A DNA stretch of 64,000 nucleotides from Pseudarthrobacter equi (GTDB lineage Bacteria; Actinomycetota; Actinomycetes; Actinomycetales; Micrococcaceae). The position numbers and the translations under genes were made by a program. The stretch lies in NCBI RefSeq assembly GCF_900105535.1, contig NZ_LT629779.1, forward strand, positions 2,542,001-2,606,000. The letters run 5' to 3'. Below the pieces are notes generated by a model, which was not told where the DNA came from, ran no database searches, and was given only the letters and a program-made list of their open reading frames with translations. Each line of letters opens with the position of its first letter. Within the stretch, counting starts at the first letter, position 1. Shown here piece by piece: positions 1-7,974 of this stretch.

Positions 1-246
1 GACGACACCACGGTCACCGTGCAGCTCACCAGGCAGGGCCGGGGCCTGGCAGAGGATTACTACGCGGACCGCACGGCGGACCTTCCCGACGGCGGACTCG
101 TGGCGGAGATACGCTTCGGAAACACCGGCTGGCTGCCCATGTTCGTGGCCCAGCATGGGGGAGCGGTCCGGATTCTCGAACCTGCCGGGCTTGCTGACAC
201 GGCCCGGGACTGGCTGGAAGCCGCCCTGGCCCGGTACGGCGGCTAG
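1..246 (+). CDS. pafC: PafC-like WYL-domain regulator, C-terminal end (partial)
   Basis: An open frame enters from the left edge and ends at a TAG at 244-246, giving the last 81 residues of a protein that starts outside the window. What is visible is an acidic alpha/beta segment ending in a helix (RDWLEAALARYGG), which fits the C-terminal extension of WYL-domain proteins. The identity rests mainly on context: in actinobacteria pafB-pafC, which encode WYL transcription factors of the DNA-damage response, directly precede tatA-tatC-helY, the order seen here. The WYL motif itself is outside the window, so another WYL-type protein is possible. Confidence 0.65.
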   Translation, partial: DDTTVTVQLTRQGRGLAEDYYADRTADLPDGGLVAEIRFGNTGWLPMFVAQHGGAVRILEPAGLADTARDWLEAALARYGG

Positions 247-249
247 ACT
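244..249 (+). promoter_or_regulatory. -10 box of a leaderless promoter (TAGACT, 7 nt, ATG)
   Basis: TAGACT ends 7 nt before the ATG at 257 and there is no Shine-Dalgarno sequence. Transcription would start at or next to the start codon. The first three bases of the box are also the stop codon of the pafC-like gene. Confidence 0.5.
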
Positions 250-256
250 TCTCAGC

Positions 257-613
257 ATGCCTTGGTGGTTCTGGATCCTGTTATGGGTGGCGTTGGTTGC
301 CGTGTCACTCCTTTTCTATTTCGTGCTGGGCGTTCGCCTGTTCCGTAAGTTCATGGCCACAGTCAAGGACCTGGGTGCCGCGGGCGACAAGTTGGGCCAC
401 ATTGGCCCGCTCCCCGGGGTCGATCCCCATGATCACCAGGCCGGCATGGGGCGTCCGGCCGCCGGCTCTGCCATTTTTGCCTCGCCAGCCGACATGAGAC
501 ATGATTACGAGGCATCCAAGTCCTCCCGCCGGGAAGAACGCCGCCTTCGGCGAGTGCAGCGCAAGAAGGACCGGGGCCAGCCGCAGGCTCTCACAGATCT
601 CGACTTCACATAG
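257..613 (+). CDS. Small membrane protein with basic C-terminal tail
   Basis: A 118-residue protein between pafC and tatA. Residues 3-24 (starting MPWWFWILLW) form one strong membrane segment. The middle is Gly/Pro-rich, and the C-terminus is highly charged, with a run RREERRLRRVQRKK near residues 88-102 that would lie in the cytosol. The ATG at 257 is chosen because the membrane helix begins there and a leaderless -10 box sits just upstream; an open extension to 155 would lie inside pafC. No catalytic motif is visible. Its place before tatA suggests an envelope role, but that is inference. Confidence 0.75.
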   Translation: MPWWFWILLWVALVAVSLLFYFVLGVRLFRKFMATVKDLGAAGDKLGHIGPLPGVDPHDHQAGMGRPAAGSAIFASPADMRHDYEASKSSRREERRLRRVQRKKDRGQPQALTDLDFT

Positions 614-645
614 AAGTAGGATGTTTTTAGAGGAAAGGATTTCCC

Positions 646-918
646 ATGGGAAGACTCTTTGATGGCCCCTGGCCCATCGTTATCATCATCGTTGTCGCAT
701 TGCTTCTCTTTGCCGCCCCCAAGCTCCCTGCCATGGCGCGCAGCCTTGGCCAGTCCATGCGGATCATCAAGTCCGAGGTCAAGGAAATGAAGAACGACGG
801 CAAAACCGAGTCCACCGACGCCTCCGGCCCGGTGGAAGGCACCATCGTGAACCACCCCAAGGCGAAGCCGGGAGAGCCGACCGACGGCACTGACGTTCCG
901 CCGTCGAACCGCGCCTAA
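646..918 (+). CDS. tatA: Sec-independent protein translocase subunit TatA
   Basis: A 90-residue TatA/E-family protein. Residues 9-24 are the short N-terminal membrane helix (GPWPIVIIIVVALLLFAAPK), followed by the conserved hinge and amphipathic helix (LPAMARSLGQSMRIIKSEV) and an acidic unstructured tail. TatA oligomers form the passage for folded twin-arginine substrates across the cytoplasmic membrane, recruited by TatC, encoded 6 bp downstream. A ribosome-binding site (AGGAAAGGA) lies just before the ATG. The helix starts with Pro/Trp rather than the frequent FG/LG hinge entry but remains typical of actinobacterial TatA. No tatB is adjacent; if present it must be elsewhere. Confidence 0.95.
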   Translation: MGRLFDGPWPIVIIIVVALLLFAAPKLPAMARSLGQSMRIIKSEVKEMKNDGKTESTDASGPVEGTIVNHPKAKPGEPTDGTDVPPSNRA

Positions 919-924
919 ACCCCA

Positions 925-1761
925 GTGGCACTGAAGCGGGCCCGTAAAGCCAACCCAGAGGGGCGGATGTCCCTCTGGGACCACCTCAAGGAGCTGAAAA
1001 ACCGGCTGATCAAGTCGGCGATCGGCGTCGTCATCGGCGGCATCGGCGGCTGGATACTTTACGATCCGCTGCTGAAGGCCCTGGCAGAGCCCGTCAACCG
1101 TATTTCGGATCAGACCGGCGGCCTTGCCGCCATCAACTTCGGCAGCATCGCATCCCCGTTCGATTTCAAGCTCCAGATGTCGCTCCTCATCGGCGTGGTC
1201 ATCTCCAGCCCCATCTGGATCTACCAGCTGTGGGCCTTCATCACCCCGGGCCTGACGTCGAAGGAGCGCCACTACACGCTGGGCTACATGGCTGCGGCGG
1301 TTCCGCTGTTCCTGGCCGGAATCTGGGCCGGCTGGCTGGTGGTACCCCAGGTGGTCCATGCCCTGACACAGTTCACGCCCGAAGGCTCCTCAAGCGTTAT
1401 TGATGCGCGAACCTACATCGAGTTCGTCACACGCATGGTCCTGGTCCTGGGTATAGCTTTCCTGGTGCCGGTGGTACTGGTAGGCATCAACATGGCCGGC
1501 ATCCTGTCCGGACGCACCATCCTCAAAGCCTGGCGCATCACTGTCTTCCTGGTGTTCGTGCTGGCGGCCATCGCCGCGCCTGGCGCCGATGCCATCTCCA
1601 TGTTCATGCTTGCGGGTCCGCTGCTGGTGCTCTTCTTCGCAGCGATCGGTGTCTGCCTCATGAATGACAAACGCCGTGCGCGCCGCGAGTCCAAGGTGGC
1701 TGCCGAAACCGAGGCCACCGCAGACGTCGCAACCCCCAGCAGTGAACTGGGGAACCTCTAA
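925..1761 (+). CDS. tatC: Sec-independent protein translocase subunit TatC
   Basis: A 278-residue polytopic protein with about six membrane segments. Near the N-terminus it has the family signature MSLWDHLKELKNRLIKS (residues 14-30), the cytosolic part that helps bind twin-arginine signal peptides, and later the conserved stretch PIWIYQLWAFITPGLTSKER. TatC is the substrate receptor of the Tat translocase. The start is GTG at 925, 6 bp after the tatA stop, so the two are co-transcribed and probably translationally coupled. The C-terminal tail is Ala/Glu-rich and cytosolic. Confidence 0.96.
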   Translation: MALKRARKANPEGRMSLWDHLKELKNRLIKSAIGVVIGGIGGWILYDPLLKALAEPVNRISDQTGGLAAINFGSIASPFDFKLQMSLLIGVVISSPIWIYQLWAFITPGLTSKERHYTLGYMAAAVPLFLAGIWAGWLVVPQVVHALTQFTPEGSSSVIDARTYIEFVTRMVLVLGIAFLVPVVLVGINMAGILSGRTILKAWRITVFLVFVLAAIAAPGADAISMFMLAGPLLVLFFAAIGVCLMNDKRRARRESKVAAETEATADVATPSSELGNL

Positions 1762-1769
1762 GCTCCCAT

Positions 1770-1775
1770 TAGGCT
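1770..1775 (+). promoter_or_regulatory. -10 box of leaderless helY promoter (TAGGCT, 6 nt, ATG)
   Basis: TAGGCT is followed by 6 nt and the ATG at 1782, with no Shine-Dalgarno sequence between tatC and helY. helY can therefore be transcribed independently of tatAC. Confidence 0.5.
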
Positions 1776-1781
1776 TGGTAT

Positions 1782-4736
1782 ATGTCCTCCAATACCGGGC
1801 CGTTCTCCACAGGCCCAACCACCAGCGGACCGTTCTCGCCGGGGCCGGGTGACGATGTCGAAGAACTCTCACCCGCCGAAAGGTACCGGGCCAGCGCGGA
1901 GCGGCGCGCGGAGGCCGCCACGGACCTCGGTGCCTTCATCCAGACCCTCGACTTCGAGCTCGACGACTTCCAGCGGCAGGCGTGCCGGTCCCTTGAAGGG
2001 GGCAAGGGCGTCCTGGTGGCCGCACCGACGGGTGCCGGTAAGACCATCGTCGGTGAATTCGCCATCTACCTGGCCCTCAAGCGCGGTCTTAAGGCCTTTT
2101 ACACCACCCCCATCAAGGCGCTCAGCAACCAGAAATTCAGCGAACTGGGTGAAAAATACGGGGCCGAGAATGTCGGACTGCTGACGGGCGACACCAGCAT
2201 CAACGGCGAGGCCCCGGTGGTGGTCATGACCACCGAAGTCCTCCGCAACATGCTTTACGCCGATTCGGCCACCCTGGACGACCTGGGGTACGTGGTCATG
2301 GATGAAGTGCACTACCTGGCCGACAGGTTCCGCGGCGCCGTGTGGGAGGAAGTCATCATCCACCTGCCAAGCGAAGTGCAGGTGGTCTCCCTCAGCGCCA
2401 CGGTATCCAACGCAGAGGAGTTCGGGGCGTGGCTGGACACTGTCCGCGGCGACACGGACATCATCGTCTCCGAACACCGGCCGGTTCCCCTCTGGCAACA
2501 CGTCATGGTGGGCCGCCGGATCATGGACCTGTTCGCCGGCGAAACCACTTTCGACGAAATCGCCCCTGCGGTGGATGCTGCCGAGGATGAACAGCCTAAA
2601 GCGGTCACCGGCAAAAACCGGAACAAAGACACCAACCGCGGCTTCGACGTCAACCCGGAACTCCTGACCGTTGCCCGCAACGAAGGCCAGCAGGGCTTGC
2701 GGAGCCGGCCCGGACGCGTGCAGCGCGGCCGCCGGGGCAACGACCGGCCGGCACGTCCTGCCGAGCAAACGGGCGTGCGGCGGGCCAGCCGCCCCCAGGT
2801 CATCGCCAGCCTGGACCGGATGGACCTGTTGCCCGCCATCACGTTCATCTTTTCCAGGGCCGGTTGCGACGCCGCAGTGGCCCAGTGTGTTGCTTCCGGT
2901 TTGTGGCTGACCACGGAAAAGGAACAGCGGATCATCGCCGAACGCGTCGATGAGGCCGGCCGTGACATTCCGCCGGATGACCTCGACGTCCTCGGCTTCT
3001 GGAGCTGGCGCGACGGCCTGCTCCGCGGTTTCGCCGCCCACCACGCCGGGATGTTGCCCACCTTCAAGGAAGTGGTGGAGAAGCTCTTCGCCGACGGAAT
3101 GGTCAAGGCCGTCTTCGCCACGGAGACCCTTGCCCTGGGTGTGAACATGCCGGCACGGTCGGTGGTGCTGGAAAAGCTCGACAAGTTCAACGGTGAAGCC
3201 CACGTGGACATCACTGCCGGCGAGTACACGCAGCTCACCGGGCGGGCGGGCCGGCGCGGCATCGACGTCGAGGGCCACGCCGTGGTCCTGTGGCAGCCGG
3301 GAGGGGACCCAACAGCGGTGGCCGGCCTGGCCTCCAGGCGGACTTACCCGCTCAACTCCAGTTTCCGCCCCACGTACAACATGAGCATCAACCTGCTGGC
3401 CCAGTTTGGCCGCGCCCGGGCCCGGGAAATCCTCGAGTCCTCCTTCGCACAGTTCCAGGCCGACCGGTCAGTGGTGGGCCTGGCCAGGCAGGTGCGCAGC
3501 CGTGAGGAATCCCTTGCCGGCTTCGCCAAGTCCATGACCTGCCATCTCGGTGACTTCACTGAATACGCACGGCTGCGCCGCGAACTCTCTGACGTGGAAA
3601 ACGCTGCGTCGCGCACCACAACCCGCGCACGCAAGTCGATGAGCGACGACTCCCTGGCCCGCCTCATGCCCGGCGACGTGGTGGATGTTCCCGGCGGCCG
3701 CGCACCCGGCCCGGCCATCGTCCTCAGCTCGGACCACAGCAGCAGGGAACCGAGGCCCGCTGTCCTGACCCTCGATAACCAGCTGCGCAGGATCGGCACG
3801 GACGACCTGGAGGGCCCCATCGCGCCCGTTACCCGGATCCGCATCCCCAAGTCCTTCAACGCCAAGGTCCCCAAGTCGCGCCGCGATCTGGCGTCCTCGG
3901 CCAGGAACGCCTTGCGCGAGAACCGGCCGCCCGCGCCGGGCCACAACCGCAACAACGACTTTGGCCTTGCCACCGCGATGCCGGACCAGGAGAAGCGCAT
4001 CGCCGATCTCCGGCGTGCCCTCCGCGCCCACCCGTGCCACGGGTGCAGCGAACGGGAAGACCACGCCCGCTGGTCCGAGCGCTGGTGGAAGCTGCGGCGC
4101 GAAACAGACAACCTGGTACGCCAGATCCAGGGGCGGACCAACACCATTGCCAAGACTTTTGACCGGGTCTGCGACGTCCTGTCCGCCTACGGATACCTGG
4201 ACGCCTCAACTGACGGGCGGCTGGCCATCAGCCCGGACGGGCAGCGGCTCCGGCGGATCTATGGGGAGAAGGACCTCCTGATTTCCCAGTCGCTCCGCCT
4301 TGGCGCCTTCGCCGACCTCGACGCCGTCGAGGTCGCCGCCCTGGCCAGCGTGCTCGTCTACCAGGCAAAGCGCGAGGACCGCGGGTTGCGCCCGCGGATG
4401 CCCAGCGTCTCCCTGGAAACGTCAGTAGACATCGTGGTCCGGGAATGGTCCGCGCTCGAGGACGTCGAAGAAGCGAACAAGCTGCCGCTCACCGGTGAGC
4501 CCGAGCTCGGCCTGGTGTGGCCCATCTACAAGTGGGCCCGCGGGCGCCACCTGCAGGATGTGCTGAGCGGCACCGACCTCGCCGCCGGAGACTTCGTCCG
4601 CTGGGTCAAGCAGGTGGTGGACCTGCTGGACCAGATCGCCAAGATTCCAGGCCTCGAACCACGGCTCGCGCGGCTGTGCGGCGAGGCCATCAACCTGATC
4701 CGCCGCGGCGTCGTGGCCTATTCATCTGTCCAGTAA
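1782..4736 (+). CDS. helY: Ski2/Mtr4-like DExH-box RNA/DNA helicase HelY
   Basis: A 984-residue superfamily 2 helicase. Residues 80-88 are the Walker A motif (APTGAGKT), 174-177 the DEVH Walker B box, followed by motif III (SLSAT). The second RecA-like domain carries FATETLALGVNMPARSV and the arginine-finger motif QLTGRAGRRG. An insert near residues 270-345 is rich in Arg/Gly/Asn, and the long C-terminal half fits the winged-helix/ratchet and DSHCT-like domains of Mtr4/Ski2 proteins. The family unwinds structured RNA or RNA/DNA duplexes; the bacterial role is poorly defined. Its position after tatC matches other actinobacteria. Confidence 0.93.
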   Translation: MSSNTGPFSTGPTTSGPFSPGPGDDVEELSPAERYRASAERRAEAATDLGAFIQTLDFELDDFQRQACRSLEGGKGVLVAAPTGAGKTIVGEFAIYLALKRGLKAFYTTPIKALSNQKFSELGEKYGAENVGLLTGDTSINGEAPVVVMTTEVLRNMLYADSATLDDLGYVVMDEVHYLADRFRGAVWEEVIIHLPSEVQVVSLSATVSNAEEFGAWLDTVRGDTDIIVSEHRPVPLWQHVMVGRRIMDLFAGETTFDEIAPAVDAAEDEQPKAVTGKNRNKDTNRGFDVNPELLTVARNEGQQGLRSRPGRVQRGRRGNDRPARPAEQTGVRRASRPQVIASLDRMDLLPAITFIFSRAGCDAAVAQCVASGLWLTTEKEQRIIAERVDEAGRDIPPDDLDVLGFWSWRDGLLRGFAAHHAGMLPTFKEVVEKLFADGMVKAVFATETLALGVNMPARSVVLEKLDKFNGEAHVDITAGEYTQLTGRAGRRGIDVEGHAVVLWQPGGDPTAVAGLASRRTYPLNSSFRPTYNMSINLLAQFGRARAREILESSFAQFQADRSVVGLARQVRSREESLAGFAKSMTCHLGDFTEYARLRRELSDVENAASRTTTRARKSMSDDSLARLMPGDVVDVPGGRAPGPAIVLSSDHSSREPRPAVLTLDNQLRRIGTDDLEGPIAPVTRIRIPKSFNAKVPKSRRDLASSARNALRENRPPAPGHNRNNDFGLATAMPDQEKRIADLRRALRAHPCHGCSEREDHARWSERWWKLRRETDNLVRQIQGRTNTIAKTFDRVCDVLSAYGYLDASTDGRLAISPDGQRLRRIYGEKDLLISQSLRLGAFADLDAVEVAALASVLVYQAKREDRGLRPRMPSVSLETSVDIVVREWSALEDVEEANKLPLTGEPELGLVWPIYKWARGRHLQDVLSGTDLAAGDFVRWVKQVVDLLDQIAKIPGLEPRLARLCGEAINLIRRGVVAYSSVQ

Positions 4737-4802
4737 ACGCACCGTCCGCCCCATTGTGCCGGGGCTGTTCCGGCACGCCCCTATGCGAGGAGCCTTTCGC
4801 CA

Positions 4803-6458
4803 ATGACCACGTCCGGTCCAGAGTCCAATACCCGTTCCAAGGCAGTGCTCTACCGCAACGGATCCGTCTACACGGCGGCCGATCCGTTTGCCACGGCCAT
4901 GTTGGTGGACGGCGATACAGTGGCCTGGGTGGGGTCCGAGCAGGCGGCGTCCTCCATTGCTGATTCAAAGATGGACATCATCGACCTGCGGGGCGCCCTT
5001 GTCACGCCGGGGTTTGTGGATTCCCATGCGCACCTGACGGAAACCGGCATTGCCCTGGACTCCCTGAAGCTTGCATCCGTGAACTCCGCCCGTGAACTCC
5101 TGGACGCCGTTGCTGCGGCCGGCGGGAGCGGACCCGTCCTGGGCCACGGCTGGGATGAGACGCAATGGACCGACGCCACGTTGCCCACCACTGACGAACT
5201 CGACCGGGCGGCAGGCGGCCGGTCCGTTTACCTGTCGCGCGTGGACGTCCACTCTGCGCTGGTCTCCGGTGCCCTGGCGCGGGAGCCCGGCCTGCAGGAC
5301 GCAGAGGGGTACGACGGCGGTGCGAAAGTCACGCGTGCGGCCCACACGGCTGCCAGGCGGTCCGCCCGCAGCCTGCCCGCCGACGTCCTTCGGAGATACC
5401 AGGCAAAGGCCCTGGCAGAGGCGGCAGCAAATGGCTACGTGGCCCTTGCCGAAATGGGTGCCCCGCACATTGGCGGCGCGGATGACCTGCGTCTTGCGGC
5501 GGCGTGGAACACCGCCGATCCCGGGTTGCCTGCACAACCGGAAATCCTGCCCTACTGGGGCGAGCTGGCAGCAACCGAGGAACAGGCACGCAGCCTCATT
5601 TCGCAGTTCGGCTTCACTATCCGCGGCCTGGCTGGTGACCTGAACATTGATGGTTCGATCGGTTCACGCACCGCAGCCCTGCGCTCCGGCTACAGCGACG
5701 CCCCCGAAGAGCGGGGCAGCCTGTACCTGGGCGTTGAGGAAGCCGCGGCGCACCTGGCAGCCTGCTCGCTGGCCGGCATCCAGGGCGGATTCCATGTGAT
5801 CGGGGACGCCGGCCTGGACACGGCACTCGCGGCGCTGGACCTTGCTGCGGAACAGGTGGGAGAGCAGCGTGTGCGCGCGGCGGGCCACCGCCTTGAACAT
5901 GTGGAAATGACGGACGCCGATGCGATAGCCCGGCTGGCCAAATATTCGGTGACCGTCAGCGCGCAGCCGGCGTTCGATGCTGCGTGGGGCGGACCCGGCG
6001 GGCTGTATGGCCAGCGCCTGGGGGAGCGGAGCGGGTCCATGAACCAGTTCGCGGCCCTGTACTCCGCAGGTGTGCCCGTGTGCTTCGGCAGTGATAGCCC
6101 GGTGACTCCGCTCCGCCCCTGGTCGAGCGTGCGTGCATGCCTGGAACACCACAACGACGGGCAGCGCATCTCCGCCCGCGCCGCGTTCCTGGGACACACC
6201 CGTGCCGGCTGGCGGGCCGCCAAGTACTCCGACCCAATGGCCGGACAGCTCGTACCGGGAGCACCGGCAAGCTTTGCCGTGTGGGAGGTCGAAGAGCTGA
6301 TGGTCCAGGTGGCCGACGGCCGCGTCCAGTCCTGGAGTACCGATCCCCGGGCGCGCACACCGCTGCTGCCCGCACTGGACACCGGATCCGACCCCGCCTG
6401 CCTGCAAACGGTGCGGAACGGCGTCGAACTGTTCGCAAGCTCCGCCCTGCGATCCTGA
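4803..6458 (+). CDS. YtcJ-like metal-dependent amidohydrolase
   Basis: A 551-residue amidohydrolase-superfamily protein. After an N-terminal beta-sandwich strand (LYRNGSVYTAADP) comes the barrel motif GFVDSHAHL, with the metal-binding His pair at residues 75 and 77. Further ligands are expected in the HVIGDAGLD segment (about residue 330) and FGSDSPVTPLRPW (about 425), the typical C-terminal Asp region of the YtcJ subgroup. These enzymes hydrolyse C-N bonds in small molecules; the substrate cannot be read from sequence. A good ribosome-binding site (GAGGAG) precedes the ATG. It follows helY and is probably a stand-alone gene. Confidence 0.88.
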   Translation: MTTSGPESNTRSKAVLYRNGSVYTAADPFATAMLVDGDTVAWVGSEQAASSIADSKMDIIDLRGALVTPGFVDSHAHLTETGIALDSLKLASVNSARELLDAVAAAGGSGPVLGHGWDETQWTDATLPTTDELDRAAGGRSVYLSRVDVHSALVSGALAREPGLQDAEGYDGGAKVTRAAHTAARRSARSLPADVLRRYQAKALAEAAANGYVALAEMGAPHIGGADDLRLAAAWNTADPGLPAQPEILPYWGELAATEEQARSLISQFGFTIRGLAGDLNIDGSIGSRTAALRSGYSDAPEERGSLYLGVEEAAAHLAACSLAGIQGGFHVIGDAGLDTALAALDLAAEQVGEQRVRAAGHRLEHVEMTDADAIARLAKYSVTVSAQPAFDAAWGGPGGLYGQRLGERSGSMNQFAALYSAGVPVCFGSDSPVTPLRPWSSVRACLEHHNDGQRISARAAFLGHTRAGWRAAKYSDPMAGQLVPGAPASFAVWEVEELMVQVADGRVQSWSTDPRARTPLLPALDTGSDPACLQTVRNGVELFASSALRS

Positions 6459-6473
6459 CCCAGCCACCCGCCC

Positions 6474-6479
6474 TATAAT
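6474..6479 (+). promoter_or_regulatory. Candidate -10 box (TATAAT) for the mannosyltransferase gene
   Basis: A perfect TATAAT stands in the amidohydrolase/mannosyltransferase gap about 70 nt before the GTG at 6551. No convincing -35 hexamer is seen. Confidence 0.4.
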
Positions 6480-6550
6480 GGGGAGTTGCGCCAACAGGCA
6501 GCTAGCTTGCCGGCCGGTGCACCGACCGCTCCCACCAGGAAAGGCCCTCT

Positions 6551-7291
6551 GTGCGCGTCCTTACGATCATCCCCACCTACAACGAACTGGAATCGCTGCC
6601 CAAGACGCTCCAGCGCCTTCGGACCGCCGTGCCGGCGTCGGATGTGCTGGTAGTGGATGACAACAGCCCCGACGGCACCGGCCAGCTGGCCGATGCCAAG
6701 GCGGCCGAAGATTCCCAGGTCCACGTCCTGCACCGCAAGGGCAAGGAAGGACTCGGCGCCGCCTACATCGCCGGGTTCAAGTGGGGACTCGACGCCGGCT
6801 ACGACGTGCTCGTGGAAATGGATGCCGACGGCTCCCACCAGCCCGAACAGCTGCCCCAATTGCTTGAGGCCGTGGAGCAGGGCGCAGACCTGGCCATGGG
6901 GTCGCGCTGGGTTCCCGGTGGCAGCGTGGTCAACTGGCCGCTGTACCGCCAGGCCATTTCCCGGGTGGGCAGTACGTACGCCCGCCTGATGCTGGGCCTG
7001 AAGATCAAGGACGTGACCGGCGGCTACCGCGCCTTCCGCAGGTCAACCCTTGAGAAGCTCAACCTGGACCAGGTGGATTCCGTGGGCTACGGCTTCCAGG
7101 TGGACCTGGCCTGGCGTGTGGCGCGGATGGGCCTGCGCATCGAGGAACGCCCCATCACGTTCGTGGAACGTGAACTGGGCGCTTCGAAGATGAGCGGCAA
7201 CATCGTTGTCGAGGCCATGATCAACGTCACCAAATGGGGCCTGGCCGCCCGCTGGAACACCCTCACCCGCAAGGCCGGCGCGAAGCGGTAG
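6551..7291 (+). CDS. ppm1: Polyprenol-phosphate mannosyltransferase (GT2, DPM1/Ppm1-like)
   Basis: A 246-residue family 2 glycosyltransferase. The GT-A fold signatures are the first beta strand ([13 protein letters not shown]), the nucleotide-binding Asp pair in [13 protein letters not shown] and the metal-binding DxD in [14 protein letters not shown]. The enzyme transfers mannose from GDP-mannose to polyprenyl phosphate, providing the lipid-linked donor for lipomannan-type glycolipids and protein O-mannosylation. It is the soluble catalytic form, without the fused acyltransferase or C-terminal membrane helices of some homologues. The start is GTG with AGGAAAGG upstream. The neighbouring convergent rbpA is the same pairing as in mycobacteria (ppm1/rbpA). 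Confidence 0.9.
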   Translation: MRVLTIIPTYNELESLPKTLQRLRTAVPASDVLVVDDNSPDGTGQLADAKAAEDSQVHVLHRKGKEGLGAAYIAGFKWGLDAGYDVLVEMDADGSHQPEQLPQLLEAVEQGADLAMGSRWVPGGSVVNWPLYRQAISRVGSTYARLMLGLKIKDVTGGYRAFRRSTLEKLNLDQVDSVGYGFQVDLAWRVARMGLRIEERPITFVERELGASKMSGNIVVEAMINVTKWGLAARWNTLTRKAGAKR

Positions 7292-7313
7292 CTTTCGGCT
7301 CCCTGAAGCAAAA

Positions 7314-7353
7314 AAAGGAACTGCCCCGGCACATGTGCCGGGGCAGTTCCTTT
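7314..7353. terminator. Bidirectional rho-independent terminator between ppm1 and rbpA
   Basis: A near-perfect hairpin whose arms include GGAACTGCCCCGGCAC and its complement, flanked by an A-run on the left and T on the right. It can end both the plus-strand mannosyltransferase and the minus-strand rbpA transcripts. Confidence 0.9.
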
Positions 7354-7372
7354 ACGTGGTGGCTGGTGGAGC

Positions 7373-7720
7373 CTAGGCCGAGCGGCGCTCTCCGCGGCGT
7401 TCGCGCAGGATGGTCAGCCGGTCTTCCAGGATCTGTTCCAGCTCTGGCAGGGAGCGGCGTTCCAGGAGCATGTCCCAGTGGGTGCGCACTGCTTTGTCAT
7501 TGCTGGTATCGGGGCGTTCGCCGTCGACCAGCAGCGCTTCCTTACCGGTCTTGGAAACCCACACCGGCGGGATCTCTGCCTCGGAGGAGAAAGTGACGAA
7601 GACCTGCTCGCCGTCCTCGCAACGGTATTCGACACGCTGGCGCGGAGCCGGCTCGACGCCTGACTCTGTCTCCATGCTCTGCGCGCCAAGGCGCATACCC
7701 CGCAGGCTGCGATCGCTCAT
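7373..7720 (-). CDS. rbpA: RNA polymerase-binding protein RbpA
   Basis: A 115-residue protein matching actinobacterial RbpA over its full length: N-terminal SDRSLRGMRLGAQSME, a beta-barrel core (VEYRCEDGEQVFVTFSSEAEIP), a basic linker and a C-terminal sigma-interaction helix (RTHWDMLLERRSLPELEQIL). RbpA binds RNA polymerase and group 1/2 sigma factors and stabilises the open promoter complex. The ATG has a good ribosome-binding site (AGGGAGAAATC). The gene is preceded by a long untranslated region holding a dyad, and by a TATAAT box at 7880-7885. Confidence 0.95.
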   Translation of the reverse strand: MSDRSLRGMRLGAQSMETESGVEPAPRQRVEYRCEDGEQVFVTFSSEAEIPPVWVSKTGKEALLVDGERPDTSNDKAVRTHWDMLLERRSLPELEQILEDRLTILRERRGERRSA

Positions 7721-7841
7721 GATTTCTCCCTCTGGTCGGTTCGCGGAATGAAAACCCGCGCCAGCCGGCAGCGTCGAAACGCCGCCGGACTACTGTTTGC
7801 TCTGTGCTGCATCATAAGATTCAACGCATTCCGAAGCTTTG

Positions 7842-7858
7842 TTGTTCCAGCGGAACAA
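7842..7858. repeat. Perfect 7-bp inverted repeat in the rbpA leader region
   Basis: TTGTTCC, AGC, GGAACAA. It lies about 20 nt downstream of the rbpA -10 candidate and 120 nt before the start codon, where an operator or RNA hairpin could act. The function is unknown. Confidence 0.45.
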
Positions 7859-7879
7859 TACCTGCCGGACAAATACCCC

Positions 7880-7885
7880 ATTATA
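7880..7885 (-). promoter_or_regulatory. Candidate -10 box (TATAAT) for rbpA
   Basis: A perfect TATAAT on the minus strand, with TTGGTC 18 nt upstream as a weak -35. It implies a leader of about 150 nt on the rbpA mRNA. No SigR-type promoter (GGAAT and GTT at the right spacing) was found. Confidence 0.45.
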
Positions 7886-7909
7886 CGGGTTTCAGACACG
7901 GGGGACCAA

Positions 7910-7947
7910 AACAAGGGGAGGAACCCGTGAAAGTTCCTCCCCTTGTT
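7910..7947 (-). terminator. Rho-independent terminator after the SPFH gene
   Basis: A 15-bp perfect stem (AACAAGGGGAGGAAC and complement) with an 8-nt loop, followed on the minus strand by TT and a short T-rich stretch. It ends the nfeD-SPFH transcript just before the rbpA promoter. Confidence 0.85.
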
Positions 7948-7974
7948 GATCAGGCTCTGACGCCCCTGATCAGA

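Noticed and set aside
505..1359. 284-codon open frame opposite tatA-tatC
   Set aside because: It crosses two conserved genes on the other strand and has no recognisable domain.
7721..7974. SigR-type promoter for rbpA
   Set aside because: A GGAAT occurs but no GTT at the needed 18-19 bp spacing.
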